From JAGNZR01 sp051648365 (GTDB taxonomy: Bacteria > Fusobacteriota > Fusobacteriia > Fusobacteriales > Fusobacteriaceae), in NCBI GenBank assembly GCA_051648365.1, contig JBOFEZ010000081.1:32358-96357 (forward strand): a stretch of DNA of 64,000 nucleotides, written 5' to 3'. Numbering within the stretch: position 1 is the stretch's first letter; every line of letters starts with the position of its first letter. The notes under the pieces were generated by a model that worked only from the letters and a program-made list of their open reading frames with translations, was not told where the DNA came from and ran no database searches. This document shows, one piece after another, positions 44,822-53,988 of this stretch. Both the position numbers and the translations under genes were made by a program.

Positions 44822-46198
44822 CTAAATCTCAACATGGTTAGGAAGATTATCTAAACTGTTTCTGAATTTTATCTTCTCCATTATACCATCATAATACTCT
44901 CCATGAAGATTATAGAATTTTTTATAAACTATATATCCCATCACAGATAATCCAATAGGAATAAATATCATAAGAACTTTTAGTCCAACTATCGTTGCAG
45001 GTGTCTGATCTACATTGGCCACATAACCTACCAAAGAAAGCCCTGTTCCTATAAGCCATCCACTTATTGCTGAAGCTGATTTTACCAGAAGTGTCTGAAC
45101 TGAAAATACAACACTCTCATTTCTTGTTCCAAATTTATATTCTCCGTAGTCTACAACATCTGCCAACATTACAGTAGAAAGTCCAAGAGTAAATCCTGTT
45201 CCAATTCTCGCTATAATCCCTGAAAAAGCAACTGCTATTATACTCTGTGGCATTACTGCTCCTGCCATAAACAAACAAGAGAATCCTATTATAGGGAGTG
45301 TGCAAGCTAGAAAATAAAGTCTTTCTCTTCCAAATTTAGAAGCCATTAACGGGAACATAAGAAGTCCTCCCATCTCAGCGAGTCCTGAAACTCCCGTAAA
45401 TACAGAGAAAAGATTTTCTCTTCCCACAACATACTTAAAGTAATATATTGCAACTCCTCCTGATAACTGAACCATAAGGTTAAATAGCAATATCGTTCCT
45501 ATAAGTGCAACAAGCTGGTCATTTTTAAGTATCATTCTAAAAGTAGATTTTAAGTTTATCTTCTCCGCTTTCTCTTCTACCTGAGCCTGTTCTTTCACAT
45601 TGAAAAATACCAAAACCTCAGAAACTATAAATAGTGCCGCTATTCCTATGGCAAAAACCTAAAACCCTTTTATACTGTCGCCCTTTCCCAGGAAACCTAT
45701 AATAGATAATCCAAAACTTCCCATGATAAGCCATGCACAGCTTGCAAAAACTCTAGGAATTACAGCTATCTGCTCTCTATCCTTCTTAGTTTTGGCAAGA
45801 GCTGGAATCATAGACCAGTAAGGTATATCCATAACTGTATATGTCATTCCCCAAAGAATATATACTATTGAAGTATATACATATAACGAATTTCCATTCA
45901 GTCCTGAAGGTTTTGTAAAGAGCGCTATAAGTGCCATCGAATTCAGTACTGTTCCTACGAGGATCCAAGGTCTAAATTTCCCAAATTTAGTACGGGTATT
46001 GTCCACTATCATCCCCATAGCAGGATCATTGAAAGCATCCCACATTCTAGCTACAAGAAATAGTGTTCCTGCAAAAGCAGGAGCTATTCCTACAACATCT
46101 GTATAATAATACATTAAAAATATATAAACTATCGAACAAGCAAGATCTTTCCCCAATGCTCCTATTCCATAAGATAATTTCAGTCTATTGCTTAACAT
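44822..46198 (-). pseudogene. GPH-family galactoside:cation symporter interrupted by an in-frame amber codon
   Basis: Inner-membrane sugar importer of the MelB/LacS (GPH) type. The full frame from ATG 46198 (GGAGG 6 bases upstream) to 44822 is 458 residues, normal for the family. One TAG codon at 45659-45661 splits it after GDSIKGF. The reading resumes in the same frame (VFAIGIAALFIVSEV), so this is a single nonsense change, most simply CAG to TAG, not a frameshift. The family motif DAFNDPAMGMIVDNT is in the first half. The second half has no good start. Either a pseudogene, a suppressed codon or a sequencing error. Confidence 0.85.
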
Positions 46199-46235
46199 TT
46201 TTTTCCTCCACTTTTTAATATTCAATAAAATTATT

Positions 46236-48289
46236 TTAAATAAACTTTACTAAAATACTGCTGTAGTCCCCTTCTAACTTTATATCTACTCCCACATTCA
46301 TGAGATAGTTTCCTGATTTTTTAAATTCCCTGTTCCCTATCGTATAAGTATATTTTTTTTCAGGATTCAAATTTCTCATTTTTACATTTGTTCCCTTATG
46401 TCCTATCTTTGTCATAGGTAAGAATAGATATAACAACGATTCATCCTTATAGTTATATTGGAAAATTTCATAAGAATTTGTAGATTTATTTTCCAGTCTA
46501 TGAAATTCTCCGTTCTGTACAATCTCCCTAATGTTTTTGTACTGAGCAATCATCTTTTTCGATAAATTCTTTTCATCTTCTCCAAACTCAAGAATATTAC
46601 ATCCTATTCCTAGAGTTCCCATCATGGCACTATGATATCTGAATTTGAGAGGTATAACTCTCTTAGAAAGAAAATTAGGACAATCCGTTACCCATGCTCG
46701 CATAGCTTTAATCGGATATACATATGAATAAGTTCTCTGAATAGTCAATCTGTCTAGAGCATCTGTGTTATCACTTGTCCAAAAATCATCAAAATACTCA
46801 AGAGTTTGAAAATCAGTTCTTCCTCCTCCAGAAGCACAAGCTTCTATCAGAACCTTTGGATGCTTGGCTTTTATTCTGTCTACAATTTCATAGACCTTCA
46901 TTATATGTGTATGCCACACAGACTGGTCTCCTCCGGTTTCAGAGATAGGTCTGTTCACATCCCATTTGATATAGTCTATTTCATTTTCACTAAGAAGATT
47001 ATCTATCATATTATAAATAAACTCTGTCACTTCTGGTTTACACAGATTCAGAACCAGTTGTCCTCTAGAAGTTTCAGGAATCCTTACATGAGATGAATAT
47101 ATCCAGTCGGGATGATTTCTGTAAAGATCTGCATTAGGGTTTACCATCTCGGGCTCTATCCAAATTCCGAAATCCATTCCAAGCTTTTTTACTCCTTCTA
47201 TCAGGGGCTTTAATCCGTGAGGAAATTTATCTTTATTTATCCACCAGTCTCCTAGTCCATCATTTATACTGTCTCTCCTTCCAAACCATCCGTCATCAAC
47301 AACGAAAAGTTCCACTCCGAGTTCAGCTGCTTTTTCTGCCAATTTTAACTGTTCATTTCCATCAACTTTAAACTCTGTCGCTTCCCAAGAGTTGTAGAGT
47401 ACTTTTCTTGTAGAAGTATTTCTCATAATTCTATTTCCATAAGCATGCAGTCTGTGACTCATATTTCCTAAACCTTTTTCAGAATATCCTATTACTAATT
47501 TTGGCGTCTGGAATTCCTCGTCAGAATTAAGAGTTATCTGAAAATCATAGTCATTTAATCCCATCTGTACCAGAGTATGTCCATATTGAGTCTGCTCAAC
47601 TACGCCTTTAAAATTCCCACCTTGCTTCAGAACACCGAAATAAACCTCTCCATTTGTCTCATCTGCATTTTTATCCAATATGAAATATGGATTATGGTTA
47701 TGTGTTGAAACTCCTCTTCTGTTTTCAAAATAGATTTTTCCATGACTTACCTGCTGAACAAACCCCTGTTGCTCTGCTCCCCAATGTCCGAAACTATTTC
47801 TAAATTTGAGGTTATTCTCTGGAATATGTAGTTGTGCTGAATAAACTGAATCTACTTTAATTGCCTGGCTTCCTCTGTTTTTTATAACTGTCCATCTTTC
47901 TATAAGATCTAATTCTTCTACAACTAGATAATTAAGCTCTATTTCCAGTCCGTAAACCTCATCTTCAAGTTTTATTTTTAGATGCTTTCCATCAATTTCA
48001 TAGCCCACATATTGATAACGTATTTCACGGGTTCCATCTCCAAACTGTACTTTTAGACAGGTTTCTTTATATCTGAAGCTTCCGTGTACAGGATATTCTT
48101 CGTTGGTAATCTCCGCTACCGGATCATTTGTTGAAACTTCGTTTATCTCCTCCACTTCAAACTCATCAATACAATTTACTTTTTTTCCCCAGTATAAATT
48201 CCTCAAATAACCTGCCTCATCAACACAGAAAGCATAAGAATTTTTTTTGTGTTAAGGAGAAATTTATTTTCTCCAATTATTATCGCCAT
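46236..48289 (-). pseudogene. GH36 alpha-galactosidase with a frameshift at an A8 tract
   Basis: Would hydrolyse melibiose, raffinose and related alpha-galactosides in the cytoplasm. The long frame holds the GH36 nucleophile aspartate in YIKWDVNRPISE and the acid/base in FWTSDNTDALDRL, and is otherwise intact. The natural start is ATG 48289 (AAGGGGG just upstream), which reads MAIIIGENKFLLNTKK. After an A8 run (48241-48248) it leaves the frame that continues SYAFCVDEAGYLRNLYWGKK. One added A (or two removed) restores a protein of about 684 residues. In the downstream frame the only start before GH36 sequence is a TTG at 48206. Frameshift, slippage or sequencing error. Confidence 0.85.
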
Positions 48290-48298
48290 TATTCCCCC

Positions 48299-49285
48299 TT
48301 AAATAATACTTTCTTTTATTATAAATTTTGTTTTTATTTTTTTAAGCTTCCCTTTCTCTTCACCCTCAATCATTTGGAAAAGTGCTTCAGTTATCCCCTC
48401 ACCGTCATGGGAGATCGACGCCAGTTTAGGTGTTATGTAATCCGTAAAAAGCATATTGTCATAGCCCACAATACCTATATCTTCAGGAACTCTTATATTT
48501 CTCTCTCGAAAGGCCTCCATAACTCCTATAGCCATTGCATCATTCATAGCAAATACACTATCGAATCTCTCTGGATCTATTTTTTTCCCAACTTGATAGC
48601 CACTATTCTTGTAAAAATCTCCCTCAAAAAATTCTATTTGAAAACCTTTTTCCTCTCCTTTTTTCTTTATTATATCTATTTTTTTTTGAGTAGATATAAT
48701 AGAATCCTTGCTACCAGTTACAACTGCGAGTCTTTTTTTTCTATTTTTTTCCAAACACTCCATCATCTCAGAAATTCCTGAAGAACTGTCTGAAATAATT
48801 GTATTATAATCTCCTCCGGTTTCTAGGTCAAACATTATAACTTGCGTTGACTGGAGTTTTTTCAATTCCTCCAAATTAGGATCATCATAATCCATACCTA
48901 AAAAAATTGCACTCATAAGATTCTGTTCTCGACAGTAGTCTGCATACGATATCTCTCTTCTAGTTCTGTCCTTATCTGTATAAAAAAGAAGTGTATATCC
49001 TTTCTCTCTCATTTCCAACATAATTTCCTCTAAAAGTTCTATGTAATAATAAAAGAGCCTGTCCTCTTTTTTTTCTGGAAAATTCAGCAGAAATATTCCC
49101 ACATTACTTCCCTTTTTCATAACAAGATTCCTGGCCCCTATGTTAGGCACATAGCCAGTTTCCTCAATTATTATCTTTATTTTTTCTCTCAGAACCTGAC
49201 TGGGTCCTTTTCTGTTGTTTATCACCATCGATACTGTTGCATGGCTTACCCCAGCTATTTCTGCTATTTTTTTTATAGTGACCAC
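48299..49285 (-). CDS. LacI-family transcriptional regulator
   Basis: Probable galactoside-responsive repressor, 328 residues. The N-terminal helix-turn-helix reads TIKKIAEIAGVSHATVSMVI (residues 3-22) and is followed by the hinge region. The periplasmic-binding-like sensor domain begins near NVGIFLLNF and includes the dimer segment DSVFAMNDAMAIGVMEAF. The start is GTG 49285 with GGGG 7 bases upstream. The stop is 9 bases before the alpha-galactosidase start, so it is the first gene of the operon and likely autorepresses through the two operators upstream. Confidence 0.93.
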   Translation of the reverse strand: MVTIKKIAEIAGVSHATVSMVINNRKGPSQVLREKIKIIIEETGYVPNIGARNLVMKKGSNVGIFLLNFPEKKEDRLFYYYIELLEEIMLEMREKGYTLLFYTDKDRTRREISYADYCREQNLMSAIFLGMDYDDPNLEELKKLQSTQVIMFDLETGGDYNTIISDSSSGISEMMECLEKNRKKRLAVVTGSKDSIISTQKKIDIIKKKGEEKGFQIEFFEGDFYKNSGYQVGKKIDPERFDSVFAMNDAMAIGVMEAFRERNIRVPEDIGIVGYDNMLFTDYITPKLASISHDGEGITEALFQMIEGEEKGKLKKIKTKFIIKESII

Positions 49286-49323
49286 ATCTCTACCCCTATC
49301 GAATTCTCTTTTATTTGTTTTAC

Positions 49324-49342
49324 AAGTTCTAAAAAAGAACTT
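49324..49342 (-). promoter_or_regulatory. Leader hairpin of the galactoside operon
   Basis: AAGTTCT (49324-49330) and AGAACTT (49336-49342) pair around five bases in the predicted 5' leader, about 40 bases before the lacI start. No T run follows, so it is not a terminator. Function is unknown. Confidence 0.35.
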
Positions 49343-49350
49343 TTTTATCG

Positions 49351-49401
49351 TTTTAAACGTTTAAGTTCCTGTATTTTAACTCTTTAACACGTTTAAGTCA
49401 A
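49351..49401 (-). promoter_or_regulatory. Promoter with two LacI-type operators
   Basis: On the minus strand TTGACT (49396-49401) and TAAAAT (49373-49378) are 17 bases apart. Operator 1 has a perfect palindrome TTAAACGTTTAA (49353-49364). Operator 2 (49383-49397) matches operator 1 in 13 of 15 positions, ending CGTTTAAG. The two centres are exactly 32 bases apart. Operator 2 lies between -35 and -10 and operator 1 at the start site, so both would block transcription. Confidence 0.8.
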
Positions 49402-49429
49402 CTTGTTTTTTCACTTATTCTGTAAAATA

Positions 49430-49492
49430 AAAAAATATCCCCTTTAGGATAAATAAAAGTCATAACTTCTATCTTTTCCATAAAGAGGATAT
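49430..49492 (-). terminator. Terminator after gatB
   Basis: ATATCCCCTTTA (49435-49446) pairs with TAAAGAGGATAT (49481-49492), one mismatch, around a long loop. On the minus strand it is followed by TTTTTTT. It separates the gat operon from the lacI operon. Confidence 0.75.
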
Positions 49493-49506
49493 ATTTATTT
49501 TCTATT

Positions 49507-50949
49507 TTATTTTAATTTTTCTTCCATAAGAGAAGCAACCAATTCAGGATTTGCTTTTCCTTTAGAAAGCTTCATAACCTGTCCTATAAGTCCTTTTATA
49601 ACTCTAGGTTTTTTTCCTTCATCTGCTAGCTTATAATCTTCAACCATTTTAGGATTAGACTCTATAATTTCTGTTACCATAGTTTCAATAGCACCGCTGT
49701 CAGCAACCTGAGCCATACCTTTTTCAGCAACAATTTCAGCTGGATTTCTATCATCTTTAAGCTTTATTTCAAAAAGCTCTTTGGCTATTTTATTAGAAAT
49801 CGTTCCTTTATCTATAAGGATTATTATCTCCCCAAGATGTTCAGGAGTTATTTGGAATTCCTCGATAGTTCTATTTCCATCTTTCAGAACTCTCATGACT
49901 TCTGTCATTATCCAGTTAGAAGCTAATTTAGGATTCCCTGAAGTTTTTTCCACTTTCTCAAAATAATCTGCCATCTCCATATCATGACACAGAAGATCTA
50001 CATCATACCGAGGAAGAGAATAATCTTTTAAAAACCTCGCTATCTTATCAGCTTTTTTCTCTGGCATTGTAGCTTCTACAGCCGAGATCATTTCATCCGT
50101 TATATATAATCTTGGAAGATCTGGTTCTGGAAAATATCTATAATCCATAGCTTGTTCCTTACTTCTCATAACTCTTGTTACTTGGTTTGCATCATCCCAA
50201 AGCCTTGTTTCTTGAGAAATTTCTCCCCCATTTTCAATGGCATCTATCTGTCTTCCAATCTCATAATCGATTGCTCTCGCAACGGCTTTAAAAGAGTTCA
50301 AATTTTTCACTTCTACCCTTGTTCCAAACTTTTCAGCACCTTTTTCCATTACAGATATATTGGCATCACATCTAAGAGATCCTAATTCCATAGAAACATC
50401 ACTTATCTTTGTATATTTTATAATCTGTTTTAGAGTGTTCAGATATTCATAAGCCTCTTCTGAATTTCTCATATCAGGCTCTGATATTATTTCAATCAAA
50501 GGAATTGAGGCACGGTTGAAATTTATCAACGATTCATTTGCTGTATGGATATTTTTTGCCGCATCTTCTTCTATTTGAATACGAGTTATTCCAACTCTTA
50601 CCTCTCTTCCAGAATTAAGAGAAAAATCTAGATGCCCTCCCTCGCAATACGGAGTTTCGAATTGAGTTATCTGATAATTTTTTGGAGTATCTGGGTAGAA
50701 ATAATTTTTTCTATCAAACCCACTTTCGTTATTTATTTTACAATCTAAGGCAAGAGCTGCCTTAATTGCATAGTCTACAACTTTTTTATTTAATTTTGGA
50801 AGAGTTCCAGGATGCCCCAGGCAGATTGGACATGTATGTGTATTCGGTGCCGAATGATCATAATCTGCTGAACATCCACACCAAGCCTTTGTTCCAGTTT
50901 TCAGCTGGAGATGGACCTCTAAACCTATTACCGATTCCCACTCTCTCAT
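49507..50949 (-). CDS. gatB: Asp-tRNA(Asn)/Glu-tRNA(Gln) amidotransferase subunit B
   Basis: Transamidates misacylated tRNAs with GatA and GatC, phosphorylating the acyl group with ATP. The 480-residue protein starts MREWESVIGLEVHLQL and contains the cysteine-rich CGCSADYDHSAPNTHTCP, GHPGTLPKLN, and a C-terminal YqeY-like tail domain. I place the start at ATG 50949, with GAGGAG 6 bases upstream. The upstream in-frame ATG at 50988 lies inside gatA. Confidence 0.97.
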   Translation of the reverse strand: MREWESVIGLEVHLQLKTGTKAWCGCSADYDHSAPNTHTCPICLGHPGTLPKLNKKVVDYAIKAALALDCKINNESGFDRKNYFYPDTPKNYQITQFETPYCEGGHLDFSLNSGREVRVGITRIQIEEDAAKNIHTANESLINFNRASIPLIEIISEPDMRNSEEAYEYLNTLKQIIKYTKISDVSMELGSLRCDANISVMEKGAEKFGTRVEVKNLNSFKAVARAIDYEIGRQIDAIENGGEISQETRLWDDANQVTRVMRSKEQAMDYRYFPEPDLPRLYITDEMISAVEATMPEKKADKIARFLKDYSLPRYDVDLLCHDMEMADYFEKVEKTSGNPKLASNWIMTEVMRVLKDGNRTIEEFQITPEHLGEIIILIDKGTISNKIAKELFEIKLKDDRNPAEIVAEKGMAQVADSGAIETMVTEIIESNPKMVEDYKLADEGKKPRVIKGLIGQVMKLSKGKANPELVASLMEEKLK

Positions 50950-50966
50950 ATATCTCTCCTCAAATT

Positions 50967-52430
50967 TTATAGTATTGGAAATTTCCATTTTCCATTTTTC
51001 TCTTCTAATGCCCTTTCAAAAGCATCTCCTGCTCTGAATAATTCTCCCTCACCAAAAGGCTTTCCTATAAACTGAACTCCAACAGGAAGATGTTCTGTTT
51101 TTCCAGCCGGAACTACAAGTCCAGGAAGACCTGCCATATTTGCAGGAATTGTGAATATATCTTCAAGGTAAAGTTCTACAGGAGTTTTAACATCTGTAAG
51201 CTTGAAAGCCGGAGTAGGAGAAACTGGTGTCAGAAGTATATCTACATTTTTGAATACTACATCAAAATCATTTTTTATAAGTCTTCTTACTTTTTGAGCT
51301 TTTTTAAAGTATGCATCGAAGAATCCTGCACTTAGTACATAAGTTCCTATCATTATTCTTCTTTTAACTTCATCTCCGAATCCTTGACTACGTGACTTTG
51401 TGTATATTTCATCAGAAGTTTTTGCATCTGAGCTTCTATATCCATAACGTATTCCATCATATTTAGCTAGATTAGATGATGCTTCAGCAGGCTGAATTAC
51501 ATAGTAAGTAGAAACTGAGTATTTTGTATGTGGTAAGGATACCTCAACTATTTCAGCTCCTAAACTTTTAAAGATATCTATAGCATTCATTACAACCTCT
51601 TTTACCCCAGGATGCATCCCTTCTATAAAATACTCTTTAGGTATTCCTACTTTCATTCCCTTTACTGACTGTCCCAAATATTTCGTATAATCTTCTACTG
51701 GAATATCTAAGGCTGTTGAGTCATATTCGTCTGCTCCCGAGATAACATTCATACATAGGGCCGCATCCCTTACATTTTTAGTAAAAGGTCCTACTTGATC
51801 AAGAGATGAAGCCAGGGCCATAATTCCATGTCTTGAAACTCTTCCATACGTAGGCTTAAGCCCTACAGTTCCTGTAAAAGAAGCAGGCTGTCTGATACTT
51901 CCACCAGTATCCGAACCTAAAGTTATGTATACTTGCTCAGCAGACACTGCTGAAGCTGATCCTCCACTACTTCCTCCTGGAACTCTCTCTAAATCCCAAG
52001 GATTTTTTGTAAGATGATAAGCTGAGGTTTTTGTGCTCGATCCCATTGCAAATTCATCCATGTTCGTATTTCCTATTATTATCGCACCTGCATCTTTAAG
52101 TTTTTTAACTACAGTAGCATCATACACCCCTGTAAAACCTTTCAGTATATTTGATGATGAAGTAGAAAATTCTCCAACTGAAACCATATTGTCTTTTATA
52201 GCAACTGGAACTCCAGCTAAACTTCCTACTTTTTCCCCAGCAGATATTTTCCTGTCTATTTCCCTTGCTTCCGAAAGAGCAGATTCCTTACGAAGAGAAA
52301 CAAAACTTCCTATCTGCCCATCGATTCTTTCTATTTTTTCAAAAACTTTTTTTGTAACTTCTTCAGATGTTATCTGTCTCGCTAAAATTTTCTCTCTTAT
52401 CTCGTATGCTGACAAACTTAATATATCCAT
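50967..52430 (-). CDS. gatA: Asp-tRNA(Asn)/Glu-tRNA(Gln) amidotransferase subunit A
   Basis: Glutamine amidase subunit that supplies ammonia to GatB. The 487-residue amidase-signature protein has the catalytic lysine in GVPVAIKDNM and the serine of VPGGSSGGSASAVSA. GSDTGGSIRQPASFTG completes the triad. Start and the gatC stop overlap by one base. Gene order gatC-gatA-gatB is standard. Confidence 0.98.
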   Translation of the reverse strand: MDILSLSAYEIREKILARQITSEEVTKKVFEKIERIDGQIGSFVSLRKESALSEAREIDRKISAGEKVGSLAGVPVAIKDNMVSVGEFSTSSSNILKGFTGVYDATVVKKLKDAGAIIIGNTNMDEFAMGSSTKTSAYHLTKNPWDLERVPGGSSGGSASAVSAEQVYITLGSDTGGSIRQPASFTGTVGLKPTYGRVSRHGIMALASSLDQVGPFTKNVRDAALCMNVISGADEYDSTALDIPVEDYTKYLGQSVKGMKVGIPKEYFIEGMHPGVKEVVMNAIDIFKSLGAEIVEVSLPHTKYSVSTYYVIQPAEASSNLAKYDGIRYGYRSSDAKTSDEIYTKSRSQGFGDEVKRRIMIGTYVLSAGFFDAYFKKAQKVRRLIKNDFDVVFKNVDILLTPVSPTPAFKLTDVKTPVELYLEDIFTIPANMAGLPGLVVPAGKTEHLPVGVQFIGKPFGEGELFRAGDAFERALEEKNGKWKFPIL

Positions 52431-52726
52431 TAATTTTCCCCTCCCACTACTTTTGGAACAACCAACATTCCATCTATTCTAACTGGAGAGTTTTTCATTG
52501 CTTCTTCTTGACTTAACGATGCTTTCACTTCATCCTCTCTAAAGTTGTTTCCAAGATGATTTGCCTGCACCATAGGTTCAACACCATCAGTGTCAACTTC
52601 ACTCAATTCATCCACATATTTTAAGATGTTATTGAGGTCAACTTGAAATTTAGCTATTTCTTCATCTCCAAACTCCAATCTTGAAAGTTTTGCGACATTT
52701 AAGACTTCCTCTCTTGTAAGTGCCAT
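52430..52726 (-). CDS. gatC: Asp-tRNA(Asn)/Glu-tRNA(Gln) amidotransferase subunit C
   Basis: Small scaffold that joins GatA and GatB. The 98-residue protein has the family pattern VLNVAKLSRLEFGDEEIAKF and the C-terminal AVLRED-like segment FREDEVKASLSQEEAM. A complete GatCAB means that Gln-tRNA, and probably Asn-tRNA, is made indirectly. Confidence 0.95.
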   Translation of the reverse strand: MALTREEVLNVAKLSRLEFGDEEIAKFQVDLNNILKYVDELSEVDTDGVEPMVQANHLGNNFREDEVKASLSQEEAMKNSPVRIDGMLVVPKVVGGEN

Positions 52727-52751
52727 TTTTACCCCCTATATATTAATTTTT

Positions 52752-53474
52752 TTATTTTCCCAAAGAGTATAAGTATTCTATCTCTTTTTTGGTAAGTTCA
52801 CGATAGTCTCCCAAAGGTAATCCCTCAATAGTTATCTTCCCTATTTTTTCTCTTATAAGACCTAGAACCTTGTGTCCTAGAGCTTCTATCATCCTTCTTA
52901 CTTGACGATTTCTTCCCTCTCTTATAGAAATTTTTATTTTGCTTTTAATTCTATTACGTTCTACAAGATTAACATGGGCTGGAAGAGTTATACCGTCTTC
53001 AAGTACCACTCCATTTTGGAGTCTCTCTATCTCTCTGTCGCTTATAAGTCCTGTCATCTCTACCTGATACTCTTTAAAAACTTCTGTTCTCGGATGAATT
53101 ATTTTGTTGAAAAGGTCACCGTCATTGGTAAGAATTATAGCTCCTTCTGTTTCAAAATCAAGTCTTCCAATAGGAAAAATTCTTTCTTTAGTACGAATAC
53201 AATCAACTACGGTTTTTCTTCCTCTGTTATCTTTAGATGCACTGATTACATTTTTAGGTTTATTTAAAAGATAATAGACTTTTGATTGCGTCTTTACCTC
53301 TCCTTCTACTTTCTTACCTCTTATTTCAATGATATCTGTTGCATCGACTTTTATTCCAGATTCTGCAGGTTTTCCATTTACCTTTATTTGATTTTCCTCA
53401 ATCCATCTATCTATTTCACGACGTGAAGCTATCCCTAAACCGGCTAAATACTTATTTATTCTCGTTTTCTCCAT
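52752..53474 (-). CDS. RsuA/RluB-family rRNA pseudouridine synthase
   Basis: Modifies rRNA uridine to pseudouridine. The 240-residue protein has an N-terminal S4 domain (RINKYLAGLGIASRREIDRW) and the catalytic aspartate in PIGRLDFETEGAIILTND. The closing REGRNRQVRRMIEALGHKV is the RsuA/RluB signature. I place the start at ATG 53474 with GGAGG 5 bases before it, which overlaps the end of scpB by 23 bases. Target (RluB-like 23S site or RsuA 16S site) is not decided. Confidence 0.93.
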   Translation of the reverse strand: MEKTRINKYLAGLGIASRREIDRWIEENQIKVNGKPAESGIKVDATDIIEIRGKKVEGEVKTQSKVYYLLNKPKNVISASKDNRGRKTVVDCIRTKERIFPIGRLDFETEGAIILTNDGDLFNKIIHPRTEVFKEYQVEMTGLISDREIERLQNGVVLEDGITLPAHVNLVERNRIKSKIKISIREGRNRQVRRMIEALGHKVLGLIREKIGKITIEGLPLGDYRELTKKEIEYLYSLGK

Positions 53475-53988
53475 TGTTGCCTCCTCTAATTTCATGATAT
53501 TTAGGTAGTTGCTCCACTTTTTCTATACTCAAATAAGCTAAAAAATTATCTGTAATCTCGTATAGATTGGGTCTTCCTGGGGATTCTCTTTTCCCACACA
53601 CTCTTATAAATTTTCTCTCTTCTAAATTTTGTATTATTCTATCTGTGGAGACACCTCTTATTGCTTCTATCTCACTTTTAGTTACAGGTTGTCTGTAAGC
53701 TATTATAGAAACTGTTTCAAGAGCTGCACCTGAAAGTTTTTTAGGTTTGGATTCCTGCTCAAAAAATCCAATAATAGCTTCCCCACAATAGGGATTAGTT
53801 ATAAAATGAACTGTTTCCTCTCCTATTTCTAGGTTAATTCCTCTTTCTTTACAATTTTCTTTTAGCTGAGTCAGCAGATTTACCGTTTGGAAAAAGTCCA
53901 TAGAATAATACTTCATTATATCTTTTATCTTTACTTCATCTCCACCTAAAAAGATTATCGCTTCTAATTCTTTTAAAATTTCTACCAT
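53452..53988 (-). CDS. scpB: Segregation and condensation protein B
   Basis: Kleisin-associated winged-helix protein of the SMC-ScpAB complex, which compacts and segregates the chromosome. The 178-residue protein shows the two winged-helix modules with LETVSIIAYRQPVTKSEIEA and GVSTDRIIQNLEERKFIRV and the closing CGKRESPGRPNLYE. scpA is not next to it, unlike in most genomes. Its upstream neighbour is instead an unknown exported protein. Confidence 0.95.
   Translation of the reverse strand: MVEILKELEAIIFLGGDEVKIKDIMKYYSMDFFQTVNLLTQLKENCKERGINLEIGEETVHFITNPYCGEAIIGFFEQESKPKKLSGAALETVSIIAYRQPVTKSEIEAIRGVSTDRIIQNLEERKFIRVCGKRESPGRPNLYEITDNFLAYLSIEKVEQLPKYHEIRGGNNGENENK

Noticed and set aside
45659..45661. 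TAG read as pyrrolysine or programmed recoding
   Set aside because: No downstream structure or Pyl gene is visible and sugar permeases are not known to contain pyrrolysine. A nonsense change or an error is simpler.
48130..48206. TTG at 48206 as the true start of the alpha-galactosidase
   Set aside because: The reading upstream (SYAFCVDEAGYL) is clearly GH36 sequence in the same frame, and the first 16 residues of the family sit in another frame from ATG 48289, so the TTG start would remove real protein.
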